Positions 21,433 through 31,864 of a DNA stretch of 64,000 bases are shown here, one piece after another; positions within the stretch are counted from its first letter, which is position 1; every line of letters begins with the position of its first letter. Under the pieces are notes generated by a model. The model was given only the letters and a program-made list of their open reading frames with translations, did no database searches and was not told the DNA's origin. The translations under genes were made by a program, and so were the position numbers. Source of the stretch: Aliamphritea spongicola (lineage in GTDB: Bacteria > Pseudomonadota > Gammaproteobacteria > Pseudomonadales > Balneatricaceae); NCBI GenBank assembly GCA_024347235.1, contig AP025283.1, forward strand, positions 496,001-560,000, read 5' to 3'.

Positions 21433-21500
21433 AACAAAGACCGGTCTCGGTTTTCTGCTGTATAACCGATAAATACTTCCTGTTTCAGCAAGGTACGGCT

Positions 21501-22361
21501 ATGCGTCATATTCATAAACACAGTTTACAGGTGGCGGATCTCGCCCGCAGTGCAGCGTTTTATCAAAACTGTCTGGGCATGACCCTCGTGAGTGAGTATC
21601 AGCAACAGGGGCAGCGTTGTTGTCTGCTGGGGTATGTCAGGGATTTGGAAAGTACGCCGCCTACTTTGCTTGAGTTGATTGAAACTGAGGGCTTTCAACG
21701 TTTGCCCGGCACGTTACCGGCCGGTTACTGGAAAATTGCCCTGGCGGTTGCCGATGTGGATGTTGCCCGTGAATGCCTGACTGAAAAAGGCATTGAAGTA
21801 ACGCCGGCCCGTCAGGTGCCTGATGTTGCTTATCTGTGTCACCTGAATGATCCCGACGGCCATTGCGTTGAACTGATTCAGCATGACTTTGAAGCTAATC
21901 ATCAACCCTGCAAAAGAGATGACCTCTATGCGCTGGGCGGCGAAGCGGTGTTCTCACTGATTACATACCGGGTGAAAAATCCTCAGGCCAGTGTGGCATT
22001 TTATGAGCAGCTGGGGATGCGTTTGCTGTCCCGTCAGGATGTCGAGTTTGCCGGTTTTACCCTGTACTTCCTCGGTTACAGTGATGAGGCTTTGCCTGAA
22101 GATGATATCTGCGCGGTGGGTAACCGTGAGTGGCTCTGGCAACGGCCTTATACAATGATTGAACTACAGCATAACTGGGGCACGGAGCAGCAGGATGCAT
22201 TTGCTTATGATGTCTCTGCCGATACCGGATTTGTAGGGATTGAACTGGTTACGAATGAGGCCGAACTGCTGGCACTGACAGATCAGACTGCGGCGGAAGC
22301 GCCGGTGTGTTTCGATCCGGATGGCTACCGGATAGACGTACGGCAGATCTGTGTCGAGTAA
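21501..22361 (+). CDS. Tandem VOC-domain protein (glyoxalase/dioxygenase superfamily)
   Basis: An intact 286-aa protein built from two glyoxalase-I-like halves. The first starts HSLQVADLARSAAFYQNCLG and ends LNDPDGHCVELIQHDF; the second starts SLITYRVKNPQASVAFYEQLG, contains MIELQHNWGTE and ends CFDPDGYRIDVRQI. His and Glu in each half are candidate metal ligands. The first half looks closest to lactoylglutathione lyase. Whether it detoxifies methylglyoxal or acts on another substrate cannot be told; the divergence between halves suggests only one site may be active. Confidence 0.75.
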   Translation: MRHIHKHSLQVADLARSAAFYQNCLGMTLVSEYQQQGQRCCLLGYVRDLESTPPTLLELIETEGFQRLPGTLPAGYWKIALAVADVDVARECLTEKGIEVTPARQVPDVAYLCHLNDPDGHCVELIQHDFEANHQPCKRDDLYALGGEAVFSLITYRVKNPQASVAFYEQLGMRLLSRQDVEFAGFTLYFLGYSDEALPEDDICAVGNREWLWQRPYTMIELQHNWGTEQQDAFAYDVSADTGFVGIELVTNEAELLALTDQTAAEAPVCFDPDGYRIDVRQICVE

Positions 22362-22464
22362 AAATCAGGGCCGCTATAGACTAAAGTCTTCTCACAGCAA
22401 TGGTGTGCTTCTGAAAGAATAGAACGCCTGAAAGTATGTGAAAATAATAATAACGGTGGCTTGT

Positions 22465-22744
22465 GTGGGTAAGATTTTCTCTGGATCAGCGCGGTACTTC
22501 TGGTGGTTTATACCATGAAAACCCAATACCTGACGTCTACTACCTGGCAGCCTTTTAAAGATGCCTGTATGACTTCTGAGGGGCTACCGATGCCCAGTGC
22601 AGTTGTCTGGCGGATTATGTCCATAAGCACTTCAGTGACCGTGAAGTACAGCAGATAATGAACCAGACGGTGACTGATCCCGCCATGCAGCAGAAGATAG
22701 AAGGCATTGTGCGGGTCGGGTCAAAGCAGTGCCTTAATCCTTAA
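22465..22744 (+). CDS. Small single-pass membrane protein with a Cys-x-Cys motif
   Basis: An unannotated small gene of about 93 aa, recovered by adding one base in two runs (T near 22476, G near 22585). An amino-terminal helix (IFLWISAVLLVVYT) acts as signal anchor. The rest is soluble, with DACMTSEGATDAQCSCLADY and a final SKQCLNP, so four cysteines outside the membrane, possibly disulfide-bonded. The continuous reading through both repairs and the stop at 22744 support it as a gene. The GTG start at 22465 is tentative. No family recognised. It is convergent with nudE. Confidence 0.55.
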
Positions 22745-22768
22745 TATCTGAGCCTTTATACCTGGCTG

Positions 22769-23317
22769 TTAGCAGCCTTGCTGAAGCCGGTCACGGACCA
22801 TGTAGAGTGCGGCGATTGTGCGGGCTTCAGAAAAGTCATCCCGGGCAAACAGTTCATCCAGCTGCGCCAGCGGCCAGCGGACCACTTCCATTTCTTCCGG
22901 CTCATCTCCTTCCAGCCTGCACGGGTACAGATCCCGGGCCAGTACTGTCGTGATTTTGTGGCCCATATAGTTGGGGGCGGATGTCATTTCTTTGATGCTG
23001 ATAATGTCACGGGCACCAAAGCCGGCTTCTTCCTTAAGCTCCCGGTCGGCGGCAATAATGGCATCCTCACCCGGATCAATCAGGCCTTTTGGCAGGGTAA
23101 GCAGATAATCCTCAACGCCCACTGCGTACTCTTTGATCAGGATAATATTATCCTCATCATCAAGGGCAACGATCATGACCGCGCCATTGCCCCGGACGGC
23201 CAGACGTTCATAGGTGCGTTCCACGCCGTTTGAAAAACGTAAATCAACCGCTTCTACTTTGAATAACCGGCTCTGGGAGGGGTGGCTGATCTTCAATATT
23301 TCAGGCTTTACGGGCAT
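22769..23317 (-). CDS. nudE: ADP compounds hydrolase NudE (Nudix)
   Basis: An intact 182-aa Nudix hydrolase that cleaves ADP-ribose, NADH and diadenosine polyphosphates. The complete Nudix box runs G-x5-E-x7-REL-x-EE-x-GF from GLIDPGED through RELKEEAGFGA (about residues 95-119). The amino-terminal segment LRFSNGVERTYERL and the position opposite yrfG match gammaproteobacterial NudE. Start ATG at 23317. Confidence 0.9.
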   Translation of the reverse strand: MPVKPEILKISHPSQSRLFKVEAVDLRFSNGVERTYERLAVRGNGAVMIVALDDEDNIILIKEYAVGVEDYLLTLPKGLIDPGEDAIIAADRELKEEAGFGARDIISIKEMTSAPNYMGHKITTVLARDLYPCRLEGDEPEEMEVVRWPLAQLDELFARDDFSEARTIAALYMVRDRLQQGC

Positions 23318-23432
23318 ACTCTTGCGCTTCCTTAATGGTACCGGGGCTGCCCGGGTACTTCGTGAGTGAGCTATGGTGGATTATACTGATAGCTGCTGGC
23401 AACAATATTAACTCTCTGGCTGTAACTTTCCT

Positions 23433-24081
23433 ATGGATTGGCAAAATATAGATACCGTGCTGTTGGATATGGACGGCACCTTGCTGGATCTGCACTTTGA
23501 TACCTATTTCTGGCTTGAACATGTACCCATGCGTTATGCCCAGCTGCATCAGGCTGATGCTGCAGAAACCCGGGCATGGCTGCTGAAGCGCCTGCGCGAA
23601 GAGCGGGGTACGTTAAACTGGTACTGTCTTGATTACTGGAGCAGTGAGCTGAAGATTAATATCGCAGAGCTTAAACAGGAAGTACGGGAAAAATCGCTTT
23701 CCGGCCCCATGTGAAAGACTTTCTGGCCCATTTGCGGGCCCGGCAGATGCGTACGCTGATTGTGACCAATGCCCACCGTGACGGACTGAATCTGAAGCTG
23801 CAGGAAACCGGTCTGGATAAGCTGGTGGACGATATTATCGTTTCCCATGATTTCCGCCTGCCGAAAGAAGATCCGCAGTTCTGGCATGAAATGCAAAAGG
23901 TTGAACCTTTAATCCGGCCACGACTTTGCTGGTGGATGATAGCCTGCCAGTGTTGGAGTCTGCCCGCCAATACGGCATTGGTTACCTGCTGAGTATTTAT
24001 CAGCCGGACAGCCAGCAACCGAAACGCGAAATTGATGATTTCGCTGCTATCCATCATTTTGACGAGATTATCCGTGGCTAA
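23433..24081 (+). CDS. yrfG: GMP/IMP nucleotidase YrfG (HAD family)
   Basis: HAD phosphatase of about 216 aa after repair that dephosphorylates purine mononucleotides. Motif I VLLDMDGTLLDLHFD, motif II LIVTNAHRDG, motif III Lys in RLPKEDPQFW and motif IV LLVDDSLPVLESA. Frameshifts near 23690 and 23915 are repaired by one base each. The end overlaps the GTG start of hslR by eight bases; the nudE, yrfG, hslR, hslO order is the familiar gammaproteobacterial one. Confidence 0.9.
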
Positions 24082-24498
24082 GCAAACAACAGGAAACAGT
24101 AAAGGGGCGTCTGAAAAAGGTGCCGGGGCGAAAGTTCGTCTGGATAAATGGCTGTGGGCAGCACGTTTCTTTAAAACCCGGGCGATAGCCAAGCAGGCTG
24201 TTGAAGGGGTAAAGTTCATTATGAAGGTCAGCGCGCTAAGTGCAGCCGGATTGTCGAAGTGGGCGCTGAGCTGGTGATTCGCCAGGGCTTTGACGAGAAA
24301 ACCGTTGTCATTGTGGATATCTCCGAACAGCGCCGTGGCGCGCCGGAAGCACAGAAGCTTTACAGTGAAACACCGGACAGTGTGGCAAAGCGGGAACTGA
24401 CCGCAGAACAGCGCAAAGCGATGCGTGGCAATCTTGGCCCTGACGTCCGGCCGAATAAACGTGACCGCCGGCGAATTATGCAGTTTAAGGATCAGTAG
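24074..24498 (+). CDS. hslR: Ribosome-associated heat-shock protein Hsp15
   Basis: S4-domain RNA-binding protein that recycles 50S subunits carrying stalled nascent chains. The S4 core is VRLDKWLWAARFFKTRAIAKQAVEGGKVHYEGQ, recovered by adding one G near 24210, giving 141 aa. The basic carboxyl tail (NKRDRRRIMQF) fits the family. GTG at 24074 lies within the end of yrfG. hslO follows 118 bases downstream, where a TTAGAAT -10-like element near 24525 may drive it separately. Confidence 0.9.
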
Positions 24499-24616
24499 CC
24501 GGACATTTTTCGTACAGTTATGTGTTAGAATGCCGCTCTTATTTTTCTGCTGCCAGTAATCCGTCCGGTGATTGCAAGACGTCAGCTTTACTATCGTATG
24601 TTTGTTTGAGAGTAAC

Positions 24617-25488
24617 ATGAGCAATCCAGATCAGATCCAACGGGTTCTTTTGATAACGCCGATATCCGCTGTGTTGTGGCCGGTGTTGAAGCTTCATTTC
24701 AGGAAGCGATGCAGCGGCACGGCTATCCGCAGGTTATCCGGAATGTACTGGGTGAAATGATGGCGGCGGTAAGCCTGCTGAGTGCGACCCTGAAGTTTGA
24801 AGGACGTTTGTCCCTGCAGGCTCAGGGTAACCACAGTGTGAAAGCGCTGATGGCTGAGTGTAATCACCAGCGTGATCTGCGTGCCATTGCCCGGTTTGAA
24901 GGTGAGCTGCCGGAAGAAGCTGATCTGAAAGAGCTGATTCAGGACGGTCAGTTGGTCATTACGATTGAGCCGGAAGGTGGCAAGCGCTATCAGGGTGTGG
25001 TGCCGCTGGAAGGTGACCATCTGAGCCAGTGTCTGGAAACGTACTTCTCCCGTTCTGAGCAACTGCCAACCCAGATTCATCTGGCCACCGGTGAAGATAA
25101 AGCGGCCGGTTTCCTGATTCAGGTGATGCCGGTTGAGGGCGACCGGGAAGATCAGTGGGAACATTTCAGTCAGCTGGCGGCGACGTTAAGCGACGATGAG
25201 CTGCTGAATCTGGATAATGAGACTATTTTACGACGTCTTTTCCATGAAGAAGAATGCCGGTTATATGAACCGGAACTGTTACAGTTCAACTGTGACTGTT
25301 CCCGTGAGCGAACCGGCCATGCGCTGCAATATCTGACCCAGGATGAGCTGGAAGATATCATCCGCGAAGAAGGCAAGATCGAAGTTAACTGTCAGTTCTG
25401 CAACGAAAACTATCAGTTTGATCAGGCCGATATCACGCAAATGTTTTCTGCCACAGCGAATGTGAAGCCTTCTGATCAGGTGCACTGA
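24617..25488 (+). CDS. hslO: Redox-regulated chaperone Hsp33
   Basis: Holdase activated by oxidative unfolding. About 290 aa with one base restored near 24650. The zinc redox switch is visible at the carboxyl end: CDC in FNCDCSRERT and CQFC in VNCQFCNENY, about 30 residues apart. The amino-terminal domain contains NADIRCVVAG and EMMAAVSLLSATLKFEGRLS, both typical. Start ATG at 24617. Confidence 0.94.
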
Positions 25489-25497
25489 CAGCTCAGT

Positions 25498-25538
25498 CAG
25501 CTTATACCGGGATGTGAAAACTCATCCCGTAAAAGCTG
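25498..25538 (+). repeat. Long inverted repeat downstream of hslO
   Basis: Near-perfect inverted repeat with arms of about 16 bases beginning CAGCTT and ending AAGCTG, with an inner CGGGATG / CATCCCG stem and loop TGAAAACT. No U tract follows, so it is not a classic intrinsic terminator; a 3'-end stability hairpin or REP-like element is likely. Confidence 0.5.
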
Positions 25539-25787
25539 ACAGAAAGCGACTAATGGACCTGTTAATAAGCAAATAGGAATGGCTCTCAGTCATAGTTTTT
25601 CAGAGTCTTTTTGACATAATACGCGTCCTATAAAAATAAGATCCGCCCGAGAGTGTCCGAGGTGGACGAAACCGTTTTACTCCTCTGTGCATGGGGGTAG
25701 TTGGTTGTAAAAACAACTGATTGCGCACGGAGACGAATAACTTTCCAGGTAATTATTTTTTTGGCTGAAGGCCAAGGGAATCCAATA
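25539..25787 (+). promoter_or_regulatory. Long leader and candidate promoter region upstream of pckA
   Basis: About 250 bases without a gene. It holds TTGACA at 25611-25616, a possible sigma-70 -35, with A/T-rich AAATAA 17 bases downstream as a weak -10. Further on is a short GTTG...CAAC hairpin near 25690-25712 and a T7 run near 25759, leaving an untranslated leader of roughly 150 bases. The latter pair looks like a possible attenuator, but this is inference. Confidence 0.35.
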
Positions 25788-27335
25788 ATGAGCAAAGACA
25801 CCGTGAACACTGTACACGTCAATATGAGCCCGGCTCAGTTAGTAGAACGAGCTATTCAGCGGGGAGAAGGTACCCTGGCTGATACTGGTGCTCTGGTCGT
25901 AAAGACTGGCAAGCGTACAGGCCGCTCACCGATGGATCGTTTCATCGTTGATGAACCCAGCACTTCTGATGCAATCCAGTGGGGCCCGATTAACCGTCCG
26001 TTCGACGCCGACAAGTTCGACGCACTGTGGAACCGTGTGGAAGAGCATCTGGCCGAACGCGAACACTTCGTTTCTACTGTTCACGTAGGTTCTGATCCTA
26101 ATCACTATCTGCCAGTGAAAATGAGCACCGAGACTGCCTGGCAGAACCTGTTTGGCCAGAACCTGTTCATTCGTCCGGAAGAGTACAACCCGAAAGCGAA
26201 AGAAGAGTGGCAAATCTTCAACGCTGCAGGCTTTGAATGTGTGCCTGAGCGCGATGGTACTAACAGCGAAGGCTGTGTGATCATCAACTTTGCCAAGCGT
26301 AAAGTTCTGCTGGCCGGTATGCGTTACGCCGGTGAAATGAAGAAGGCAATGTTCTCTGTTCAGAACTTCCTGCTGCCGGAAAAAGACGTGCTGCCAATGC
26401 ACTGTTCTGCCAACATCGGCGACGACGGCAGCACTACCCTGTTCTTCGGTCTGTCCGGTACCGGTAAAACTACCCTGTCGGCTGACCCGTCCCGTTACCT
26501 GATCGGTGATGATGAGCACGGCTGGGGCAAAGGTGTGGTATTCAACCTGGAAGGTGGTTGCTACGCGAAGACCATCAACCTGAGCCAGAAAAACGAGCCA
26601 ATCATCTGGGATGCAATCCGTTTCGGCGCTATCGTTGAAAATGTTGCCCTGAATGAATCCCGTGTTGCTGATTACGCAGATACCAGCCTGACTGAAAACG
26701 GCCGTTGCGCTTACCCGCTGAAGCACGTTGAAAAGCGCTCTGCTACCAACATGGGTGGCGAGCCGAAGTCTATCGTATTCCTGACCTGTGACCTGACTGG
26801 CGTACTGCCACCGGTGTCTATCCTGTCTAAAGAAGCAGCTGCTTACCACTTCCTGTCCGGTTATACCGCACTGGTTGGTTCTACTGAAATGGGTTCAGGC
26901 GGTGGCATTAAGTCTACCTTCTCTACCTGCTTCGGTGCGCCGTTCTTCCCACGTCCTGCCAGCGAATATGCAGACCTGCTGATCAAGCGTATCGAAGAGT
27001 TCGACAGTCAGGTATACCTGGTTAACACCGGCTGGACCGGCGGTGCTTACGGCGTTGGTAGCCGTTTCAGCATTCCGACGACCCGCGGCATTATCAGCGC
27101 CATCCAGAATGGCGAACTGGCTGGCGTAGAAACTGAACACCTGGAAGGCATCAACCTGACAATTCCTAAGGATGTACCGGGCGTTGATAACGCTCTGCTG
27201 AATCCTCGTGAGACCTGGGAAGATAAGGGTGCATACGATGCAACTGCCAATGATCTGATCGGTCAGTTCACTGCAAACTTCGAGAAGTTTGACGGTGTAT
27301 CTGAAGCGATCATTCTGGCAGGTCCTCAGCGTTAA
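25788..27335 (+). CDS. pckA: Phosphoenolpyruvate carboxykinase (ATP)
   Basis: Gluconeogenic enzyme converting oxaloacetate and ATP to PEP, CO2 and ADP. Intact 515-aa frame. Signatures: [13 protein letters not shown] near residue 45; the kinase-1a P-loop [16 protein letters not shown]; the Mg site [10 protein letters not shown]; and [15 protein letters not shown]. Codon usage looks stronger than in neighbours, consistent with high expression. The ATG at 25788 gives the normal amino end; an in-frame extension upstream is not family-like. Followed by a strong terminator. Confidence 0.96.
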   Translation: MSKDTVNTVHVNMSPAQLVERAIQRGEGTLADTGALVVKTGKRTGRSPMDRFIVDEPSTSDAIQWGPINRPFDADKFDALWNRVEEHLAEREHFVSTVHVGSDPNHYLPVKMSTETAWQNLFGQNLFIRPEEYNPKAKEEWQIFNAAGFECVPERDGTNSEGCVIINFAKRKVLLAGMRYAGEMKKAMFSVQNFLLPEKDVLPMHCSANIGDDGSTTLFFGLSGTGKTTLSADPSRYLIGDDEHGWGKGVVFNLEGGCYAKTINLSQKNEPIIWDAIRFGAIVENVALNESRVADYADTSLTENGRCAYPLKHVEKRSATNMGGEPKSIVFLTCDLTGVLPPVSILSKEAAAYHFLSGYTALVGSTEMGSGGGIKSTFSTCFGAPFFPRPASEYADLLIKRIEEFDSQVYLVNTGWTGGAYGVGSRFSIPTTRGIISAIQNGELAGVETEHLEGINLTIPKDVPGVDNALLNPRETWEDKGAYDATANDLIGQFTANFEKFDGVSEAIILAGPQR

Positions 27336-27347
27336 TTCGCTGCTGAT

Positions 27348-27372
27348 AAAAAGGCGCTTTAAGCGCCTTTTT
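27348..27372. terminator. Rho-independent terminator after pckA, probably bidirectional
   Basis: AAAAAGGCGC, a short loop, then GCGCCTTTTT: a GC stem flanked by A and T runs, so it can stop transcription in both directions. It sits between the convergent pckA and GGDEF-EAL genes, 12 bases after the pckA stop. Confidence 0.9.
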
Positions 27373-27394
27373 GTGCCTGTAAGTTGCTTAAAAG

Positions 27395-30102
27395 TTACTT
27401 CAGCATAGAGTTTTCCGGTTTGTTTTCCGGTGCGGGCAGCCATTCAGCAGGTGCCTGCCACTGAGCAATCCAGCTGGACATTTCTTCAGCCGGCATTGGC
27501 CGGGCGATGGCATAGCCCTGAGCCAGATCACAGTCCAGAGACAGCAGTACTTCGCCATGACGTACGCTCTCTACCCCTTCTGCAACCAGCTGTTTATTGA
27601 ACAGTTTACCCAGCTGAATTATGCCTTTGAGGACAGTAAGGTCTTCTTTATCACTGAGCATGTCGAAGACAAAACCGCGGTCAATTTTTACCGTACTGGC
27701 CGGCAGCTCTTTCAGATAACGCAGGGATGAGTAGCCGGTACCGAAGTCATCAAGTGCAAAATTAACCCCTAACTGAATACACTGGCGCATGGTCTGGGAT
27801 ACCTTGTTCAGATCCCTGATAATGCTGCTTTCCAGCACTTCCAGTTCAATATAGCCCGGGTCTATTTGCGGGTAGCGGTTTAGCAGTTCTTCAAGCCGCT
27901 CGGTAAAGTTATCCTGTTGCAGCTGGCGGGGCCGACATTAATGCTGACAGACAGCATATTCCCCTGGCTGTGCCAGAGTGCTAACTGGCGCAGTGCTGCT
28001 TCAATAACCCATTCGCCAATATCGACTGCCAGTGCATGCTCTTCAGTGAGGGGCAGGAAGTCAGCCGGATATAGCAGGCCTTTTTCGGATGCTGCCAGCG
28101 AATCAGGGCTTCGACGCCGAACACCTGGGCGGTGCGCATATTCACTTTAGGCTGGTAGTGGAGTACGAACTCATTGTTACTGACAGCCTGTTTCAGGCGC
28201 TCAATTTCTTCATGCTGATGCTTTATATTCCGCGCCAGATCTGAATCGAAAATGTGGTAGCGGCCTTTGCCGGCCAGTTTGGCCTGATACATGGCCTGAT
28301 CCGCCTGTCGCAGCAGCTGCTCAGCGGTAATTTCTTCCTGTTGTGGATAAAACGTTACCCCAGGCTGGCGGATACTTTCAGTTCAAGGTTGTTTATGTAG
28401 ACCGGCTCGTTGGTCGCTTTTAATAGCCGTAACAGATAAACCTCGTAAGGTAATCCTTTGGGTAAATCCACAAAGATAGCGGCGAATTCATCGCCGCCAA
28501 GCCGGGCAACAGTATCGGTTTCCCGCAGTGCAAACTTCATCCGCCGGGCTATTTCTACCAGTAACAGATCACCTACTTCGTGCCCCCAGGTATCGTTCAC
28601 GGCTTTAAAACCATCCAGATCAAGGTAGACAATGGCCAGGCTGAGATCCCTGCGTTTTATCTGCAACATGCCATGTTCAAGGCGGTCGGCCAGTAACAGG
28701 CGGTTAGGTAAATTGGTCAGAGAGTCGTAGTGCGCGATGCTGCGCAGCTGCTCATCCTTGAGTTTCTGATCGGTGATGTCGTAAAACAGCGCAACATACT
28801 GACGCAGGCTTTTCTGCGAGTCCCTGATAGCGTTAATGGTCAGCTTCAGGGTGCGGGAAGAGCTGTTTGCATGGGTGGTTTCCAGTTCTCCCTCCCAGTG
28901 GCCATGCTCCTGCAGTGACTGGTACATTGCCTGCGCATCACCGGTATCGTGGAACTCCCAGAACAGGTCGCGGATATTCTGGCCAATGGCTTCATTGTGG
29001 CTGTAACCGGTGATCAGAGTATAGGCATCGTTGGTGTCCAGCAGCGTTCCTTGGGGGCTGATAATCATGATGCCTTCACTGGTGTGCTTAAACACACTGG
29101 CCGCCAGCCGCAGTTTTTCGTGGGATTTTTTCGTTCGGTGATATCCCGGATAACCCGTATATAACCCAGAGGTTTCCCTGTGGGTCGGCAATGACGGTTG
29201 CCAGAGTTTCACCGCGAAATGATGAGCCATTTGCCCGACGGTAATCGGTTTCGTAGATAGCAGCGTTGTGGCTGTCTTCCGAGTACTGGAGATCCTGATA
29301 GGAGGATGCATCGGCAGCCTGTTTATAAAGACGGTCAGCATCGCTGGATATCAGTTCATCCAGAGTGTAACCGAACAGTGCTTCACTGCCCCGGTTGGCG
29401 TTGATGATCTTTCCGTCGGGTGCTGCACAAATGATTGCGTCAGAGATGCCATCAAATATGGATGACAGCGTTGCTTCATTTTCTTCAGCTTTTCGGCGGG
29501 CTTCCTGGCCGCGACGCATGGATTTGTATAGCAGAAAGATGAGTACCAGGAGTAAGGCAATTGATCCGCCCATGGCCCAGATAACCTGTCGGCTTTTGAT
29601 GCAATCTGGTCGGTCTGTACATCAACCATTGCTTCAAGCTGGTCCTGATAATGGCTGACAACTTTGTCCATCTTTGCTGTGACGGGGGTGATGATTGAGT
29701 ACAGTAAGACCTGTCCGTCAACCTCCAGCGGTACGGTACGGACTTCTACTTTCCGGTTGCTGCCATCTGCCATTAAGTGTCTGAATATAAAAACTGACGG
29801 CCTTCCTGGCGGGCCAGTTTAACCTCAGCAGCAACCTGTTCAGGTGTCAGCATATTCAGATCCGCGACCGTCATTGATTCCAGCTTGGTTTCGGAGTGAC
29901 CGTAGAAATTTGCTGCCGCGGCATTGGCATTCACAATGCGTTTACTGTCAGGATCAATTAACAGCATAGTGGCGGGATGTTTGTCGAATGCCTGGTTAAA
30001 GGTTGGCATTTCTGCCTGGCTGTAGGCTGGCTGTGTCAGGGCGATAGTGAAGGCGTATAGCAGGATGCTAAGCAGATGATTGGCCTTCGGTGTTGAGGTC
30101 AT
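27395..30102 (-). CDS. Membrane PAS-PAS-PAS-GGDEF-EAL cyclic di-GMP enzyme
   Basis: A sensor of about 900 aa split by roughly eight frameshifts. In order: an amino-terminal signal anchor (LLSILLYAFTIALTQPAYSQ); a PAS-like domain predicted periplasmic (MLLIDPDSKRIVNANAAAA); a transmembrane helix (SIALLLVLIFLLYKSMRR); two cytoplasmic PAS domains (SDAIICAAPDGKIINANRG and EGIMIISPQGTLLDTNDAY); GGDEF with intact ARLGGDEF and RETD at the I-site position; and EAL with VEALIRWQHP, ALDDFGTGYSSL and LVAEGVES. Both catalytic motifs look intact, so it may make and degrade cyclic di-GMP depending on signal. Start ATG 30102; monocistronic, convergent with pckA. Confidence 0.85.
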
Positions 30103-30285
30103 GATGCAGTCCGTTAGTAATTATCTGATCCGGCCGGATACTCAGTTTCAGTATTTCCGGCATGATAGCCTTTGGGCTCATCCTGAGCAGGCTGTCGCAG
30201 CTGATGTTCAGCTGCTTGTCACAGACAAAGTTTTAGCACATCAAGCGTTTGTTTTAATAGCGGTTAAGTCCCCATTATATGAGGT

Positions 30286-30317
30286 TAAAACGCCCTGAAT
30301 GGTGATATTACAGGGCG
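30286..30317 (-). terminator. Terminator downstream of hutF
   Basis: On the minus strand a CGCCCTG / CAGGGCG stem is followed by TTTT (plus-strand AAAA at 30287-30290), 18 bases after the hutF stop. The remaining 180 bases to the GGDEF-EAL gene hold no supported gene and must contain its promoter. Confidence 0.6.
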
Positions 30318-30334
30318 CGACGGAAAGGAGGACA

Positions 30335-31700
30335 TCAGAGTTGCAGGCGCCGTTGCAACGCGATGTAGTTTTCCCGGCTACTGTCCTGCAAGGGTGCTGT
30401 CCGGCAAAGATTCTTTGCTGGCCGGCGATATACACATCTTTCACCGGATTTTCCCGGCAGGCAAAAATCCAGCGGTTCAGTAACTGCGCCGGTTGTGCGC
30501 CGGCGATTTCTGCCAACCCGTTATCAAGCGTCATGAAGTCCGCCCGGGCACCGGACGCAGACTACTTTCAATACCTGCTGCCTGCGCACCCCTGCCAGGC
30601 AGGCATTAAAGAGATAATCCCCAACGGCCGGCTGGTTTGGTGCATACAGGCGGTTGCGCTGCTGCGCCTGAAGCCGTTGCCCGTATTCCAGCAGGCGCAA
30701 TTCTTCGGCTACCGATAAGCCAACATGGCTGTCTGAACCGATGCCAATACGCCCCTGTTCAGCGAGAAAGCTCTGGGCGGGAAATATACCGTCACCGAGA
30801 TTGGCTTCCGTTGTCGGACACAGGCCTGCAACGGCTTCGAGCGGGCCAGTTGGCTGATCTCGGCAGAGTTCAGGTGTGTCGCATGGATCAGGCACCAGTC
30901 CGGTGTGACTTCAGTATTGCTGAACAGCCATTCCACCGGTCGCTGGCCATAATGATCCAGACAGTCCTGAACTTCTTTTGCTGTTCGGCTATGTGGATAT
31001 GCACCGGCAAAGGTTGCTGTTGTGCTCCCAGTACCTGATTGATCTGTTCTGCAGTAACCGCCCGGATAGAGTGGAAGCACACTGCCAGTTGCTGAGTGAG
31101 TGGTGCTGCGCTGGTCTGTTGGGAAAGGTTTTCCAGCAACGTCAGATACTCATCGGTTGAGTGACGAAAACGTTGTTGGGCAGTGTTGCAGGGTTGTTCT
31201 CCAAAACCACCATAGCTGTAAAGCACAGGTGCCAGCGTAATACCCAGCCCGGAGGCTTCTGCTGCTTGCAGCAGACGGTTGTTCATTTCTGCGGAATCAG
31301 CATAAGGCTGGCCGTCAGGTGCATGGTGCAGATAGTTAAACTCAACGACCTGACCGTAGCCTGCTTTGAGCATATCGATGTACAACTCAGTGGCAATGAT
31401 CTCGACATCATCCGGGGTTAGCCGGGCAACCAGTTTGTACATGGTGTCCCGCCAGCTCCAGAAATTATCATTCGGGTCCAGGCTGACTTCACTTAGTCCG
31501 GCCATAATTCTCTGAAACGCATGGGAGTGGAGGTTGGCCATGGTGGGTAATACCGGGCCGTTTAACAGGGATGCGTCAGTTGGCTGAGGCTGATTATCTG
31601 TTACCCGGGTAATCAGACCCTGGCTGGTTTCGATCAGAACGTTTTCCCGCCAGCCATCCGGCAGGAGGGCCAGAGGGGCAAAGAACGCTTGGTGAGACAT
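30335..31700 (-). CDS. hutF: Formimidoylglutamate deiminase HutF
   Basis: Hydrolyses N-formimidoyl-glutamate to N-formylglutamate and ammonia, the step that commits histidine breakdown to the HutF-HutG branch. Amidohydrolase fold: LHSHAFQRIMAG provides the first His-x-His metal site, VHIHIAEQ a further His, and IGSDSHV the terminal Asp. The opening and FWSWRDTMYKL are HutF marks. Several frameshifts (near 30395, 30560, 30840 and 30975) break the carboxyl half; the repaired end reads QDSSRENYIALQRRLQL. About 455 aa. Divergent from hutC across a gap with one HutC-type operator. Confidence 0.92.
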
Positions 31701-31744
31701 GCTGGCTCCGCGACGGATAAATCCGTGTCTGTTTATTGTTTATC

Positions 31745-31756
31745 TTGTATATACAA
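31745..31756. promoter_or_regulatory. HutC operator in the hutF-hutC gap
   Basis: Perfect palindrome TTGTATATACAA, containing TGTA-N2-TACA, the core described for HutC sites in pseudomonads. It lies 45 bases upstream of hutF and 109 upstream of hutC, so it can control both. An identical core precedes hutU. Confidence 0.75.
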
Positions 31757-31864
31757 CTTTTTGGCTTGGTGTTGCAAGCTTTTGCCGTATAATTCAGTGA
31801 TGCTTAAACCGGCAGGGGTGATGGATTTTCATCCTCTGCTGTTAAAACGCCAGCGGAGTAACGG

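Noticed and set aside
25926..26849. A 307-codon open frame on the minus strand opposite pckA
   Set aside because: It is a mirror frame created by the strongly biased codons of pckA, with no family-like motif and no ribosome site.
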